DNA from: Alopecurus myosuroides
Taxonomy: Eukaryota > Streptophyta > Magnoliopsida > Poales > Poaceae
Reading direction: 5' to 3'
Length of the DNA stretch: 64,000 nucleotides
Assembly (NCBI GenBank): GCA_028641055.1
Contig: CM054060.1
Span: 315,151,682 to 315,215,681, forward strand
Below the pieces are notes generated by a model. It was not told the origin of the DNA and did not search any database. It saw nothing but the letters and a program-made list of their open reading frames with translations. A program made the translations under genes and the position numbers. Shown piece after piece: positions 63,120-64,000 of the stretch (position 1 is its first letter; the number at the start of each line of letters is the position of its first letter).

Positions 63120-64000
63120 AATAAGTTCAGACTATATCCACCTTAGCAGTACCCGGTTCATAGGATCGGATGGAAGGAGGATCACGACCATAAATAACTT
63201 TAAAGGGGCTGGTCTGAATGACACACTAGAAACTCGTGCTGTAGCAATATTCAGCCCAAGGAAGCCACTTCACCCGATATCTAGGTTGATCTCCAGATAG
63301 ACACCGTAAGTACAACACAATGCTACGATTTTCACGACTTCTGCCCGTCCACCAGACTGGGAGTGAAAATCTGAGCTGAAGTTAAGTTTGACCCTAGAGA
63401 GACGAAAGAGCTCCCGCCAAAAATTTCTAGTAAATCTTGGATCTCGGCCACTAACTATCGATGCTGGAAAACCATGGAGTCGTACCACTTCATCAAAGAA
63501 CAACCGTGCCACTGAACTTGTTGTCTATGGCCGGGACAAAGCAATGAAGTGCGCATATTTTGAGAAGCCATCATCGACCGTAAGGATGACTGATTTGCCA
63601 TTGACCTTGGGTAAACCTTCAACAAAGTCCATTGAAATATCCGTCCAAATTTGTTCTCGTACTTCAAGGGGCTGCAACAGACCCAGCTGATGGAGATGCT
63701 CTATTTTATTTCGTTGACATGTATCACAATTGCGCACCCAATCACCCACCAATGTTCTGACCCTAGGAATATAAAAGTCACTGCGTAAACGGTGCAATGT
63801 TTTCTGAACTCCTTCATGTCCCAAGCTATGTGTGGACACCAATTTTTTTGAAATTAATGTTGAGTCGGTAGGGACAAATCTCCTATTCCCATGGGTAACC
63901 AACCCCTCCACCAAGCTCCATGGGACAACTAATTCCCCCGACTCAATTTGTTGTTTCTTTGAAAGTAGAAGTGGATGCTGCTGTCCGTCGGTACATATAT
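63120..64000 (-). pseudogene. Dead gypsy integrase, continues beyond the window
   Basis: The minus strand reads THSLGHEGVQKTLHRLRSDF...NCDTCQRNK (HHCC zinc region, 63830-63700) and ISMDFVEGLPKVNGKSVILT (first catalytic D). A stop comes after HFIALSRP. Then VARLFFDEVVRLHGFPASIV, SGRDPRFT (Gly where the second catalytic Asp is expected), FSSDFHSQSGGRAEVVK, and a shifted WLPWAEYCYSTSF...FKVIYGRDPPSIRSYEPGTA ending near 63120. It is a Ty3/gypsy remnant unlike the two elements upstream. The rest of pol lies beyond the right edge. Confidence 0.85.

Noticed and set aside
1..64000. CRISPR arrays, bacterial operons, riboswitches, rRNA or complete tRNA genes
   Set aside because: The repeats seen are LTRs, MITEs or short tandems; nothing matches these classes, and the DNA is plant nuclear.

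Overview
The window is plant nuclear DNA and almost certainly comes from a large grass genome (Triticeae: wheat, barley, rye or Aegilops). It holds nested long-LTR Ty3/gypsy retrotransposons, a large non-coding LTR element (LARD type), plant LINEs with ORF1/ORF2, Stowaway MITEs beginning CTCCCTCCG, a BARE/Angela-like Copia LTR remnant and only one recognisable host gene. No bacterial-type feature is present.

Layout. (1) 1-964: minus-strand end of a gypsy element that continues left of the window; its LTR is 106-964. It appears to have inserted into (2) the left LTR (965-3853) of a Tekay/Del-like chromovirus running to 29884. That chromovirus has a tRNA-Met PBS, an extra ORF before gag (4230-5045), a gag-pol frame from 5255 and a second LTR at 25472-29884. 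(3) Its integrase gene is split at 9302/25088 by a 15.8 kb non-coding LTR element (9303-25087) with 6.1 kb LTRs, a 3.6 kb internal region and a perfect ATACA target duplication. (4) 29885-32138: dead minus-strand LINE, probably the chromovirus target. (5) 32139-36820: AT-rich LTR-like DNA, a Copia LTR piece and unrecognised minus-strand coding fragments. (6) 36824-37046: a Stowaway MITE inside another. (7) 37049-37345 plus 52298-60874: an F-box/LRR gene with a 5'UTR intron, broken twice. A 14,952 bp Tat-lineage gypsy element (37346-52297, TSD CAGGT) sits in its 5'UTR exon. A LINE (53746-60043, 14-bp TSD, both ORFs open) sits in its coding exon. (8) 61250-64000: minus-strand LINE remnant with a MITE, then a dead gypsy integrase.

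Most notable points. The Tat element carries, antisense to gag-pol, an eight-exon gene (50715 to 45761) whose exons all join in phase. It has its own TATA box and an N-terminal domain like Transposase_28, and is broken only by two stop codons. The chromovirus ORF before gag has the outline of a double-stranded-RNA-binding domain. One donor-like site and two acceptor-like sites, each abutting an ATG, suggest alternative splicing chooses between this ORF and gag. The LTRs of both the chromovirus and the LARD hold a matching two-exon acidic frame with a GC-AG intron.

Timing by eye: the LARD LTR pair differs at about 5 substitutions in 6.1 kb, the Tat pair at 3 in 0.89 kb, and the chromovirus pair at about 25 in 2.9 kb. 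This agrees with the nesting order. All coordinates, splice sites and counts come from reading alone; no alignment or database search was run.
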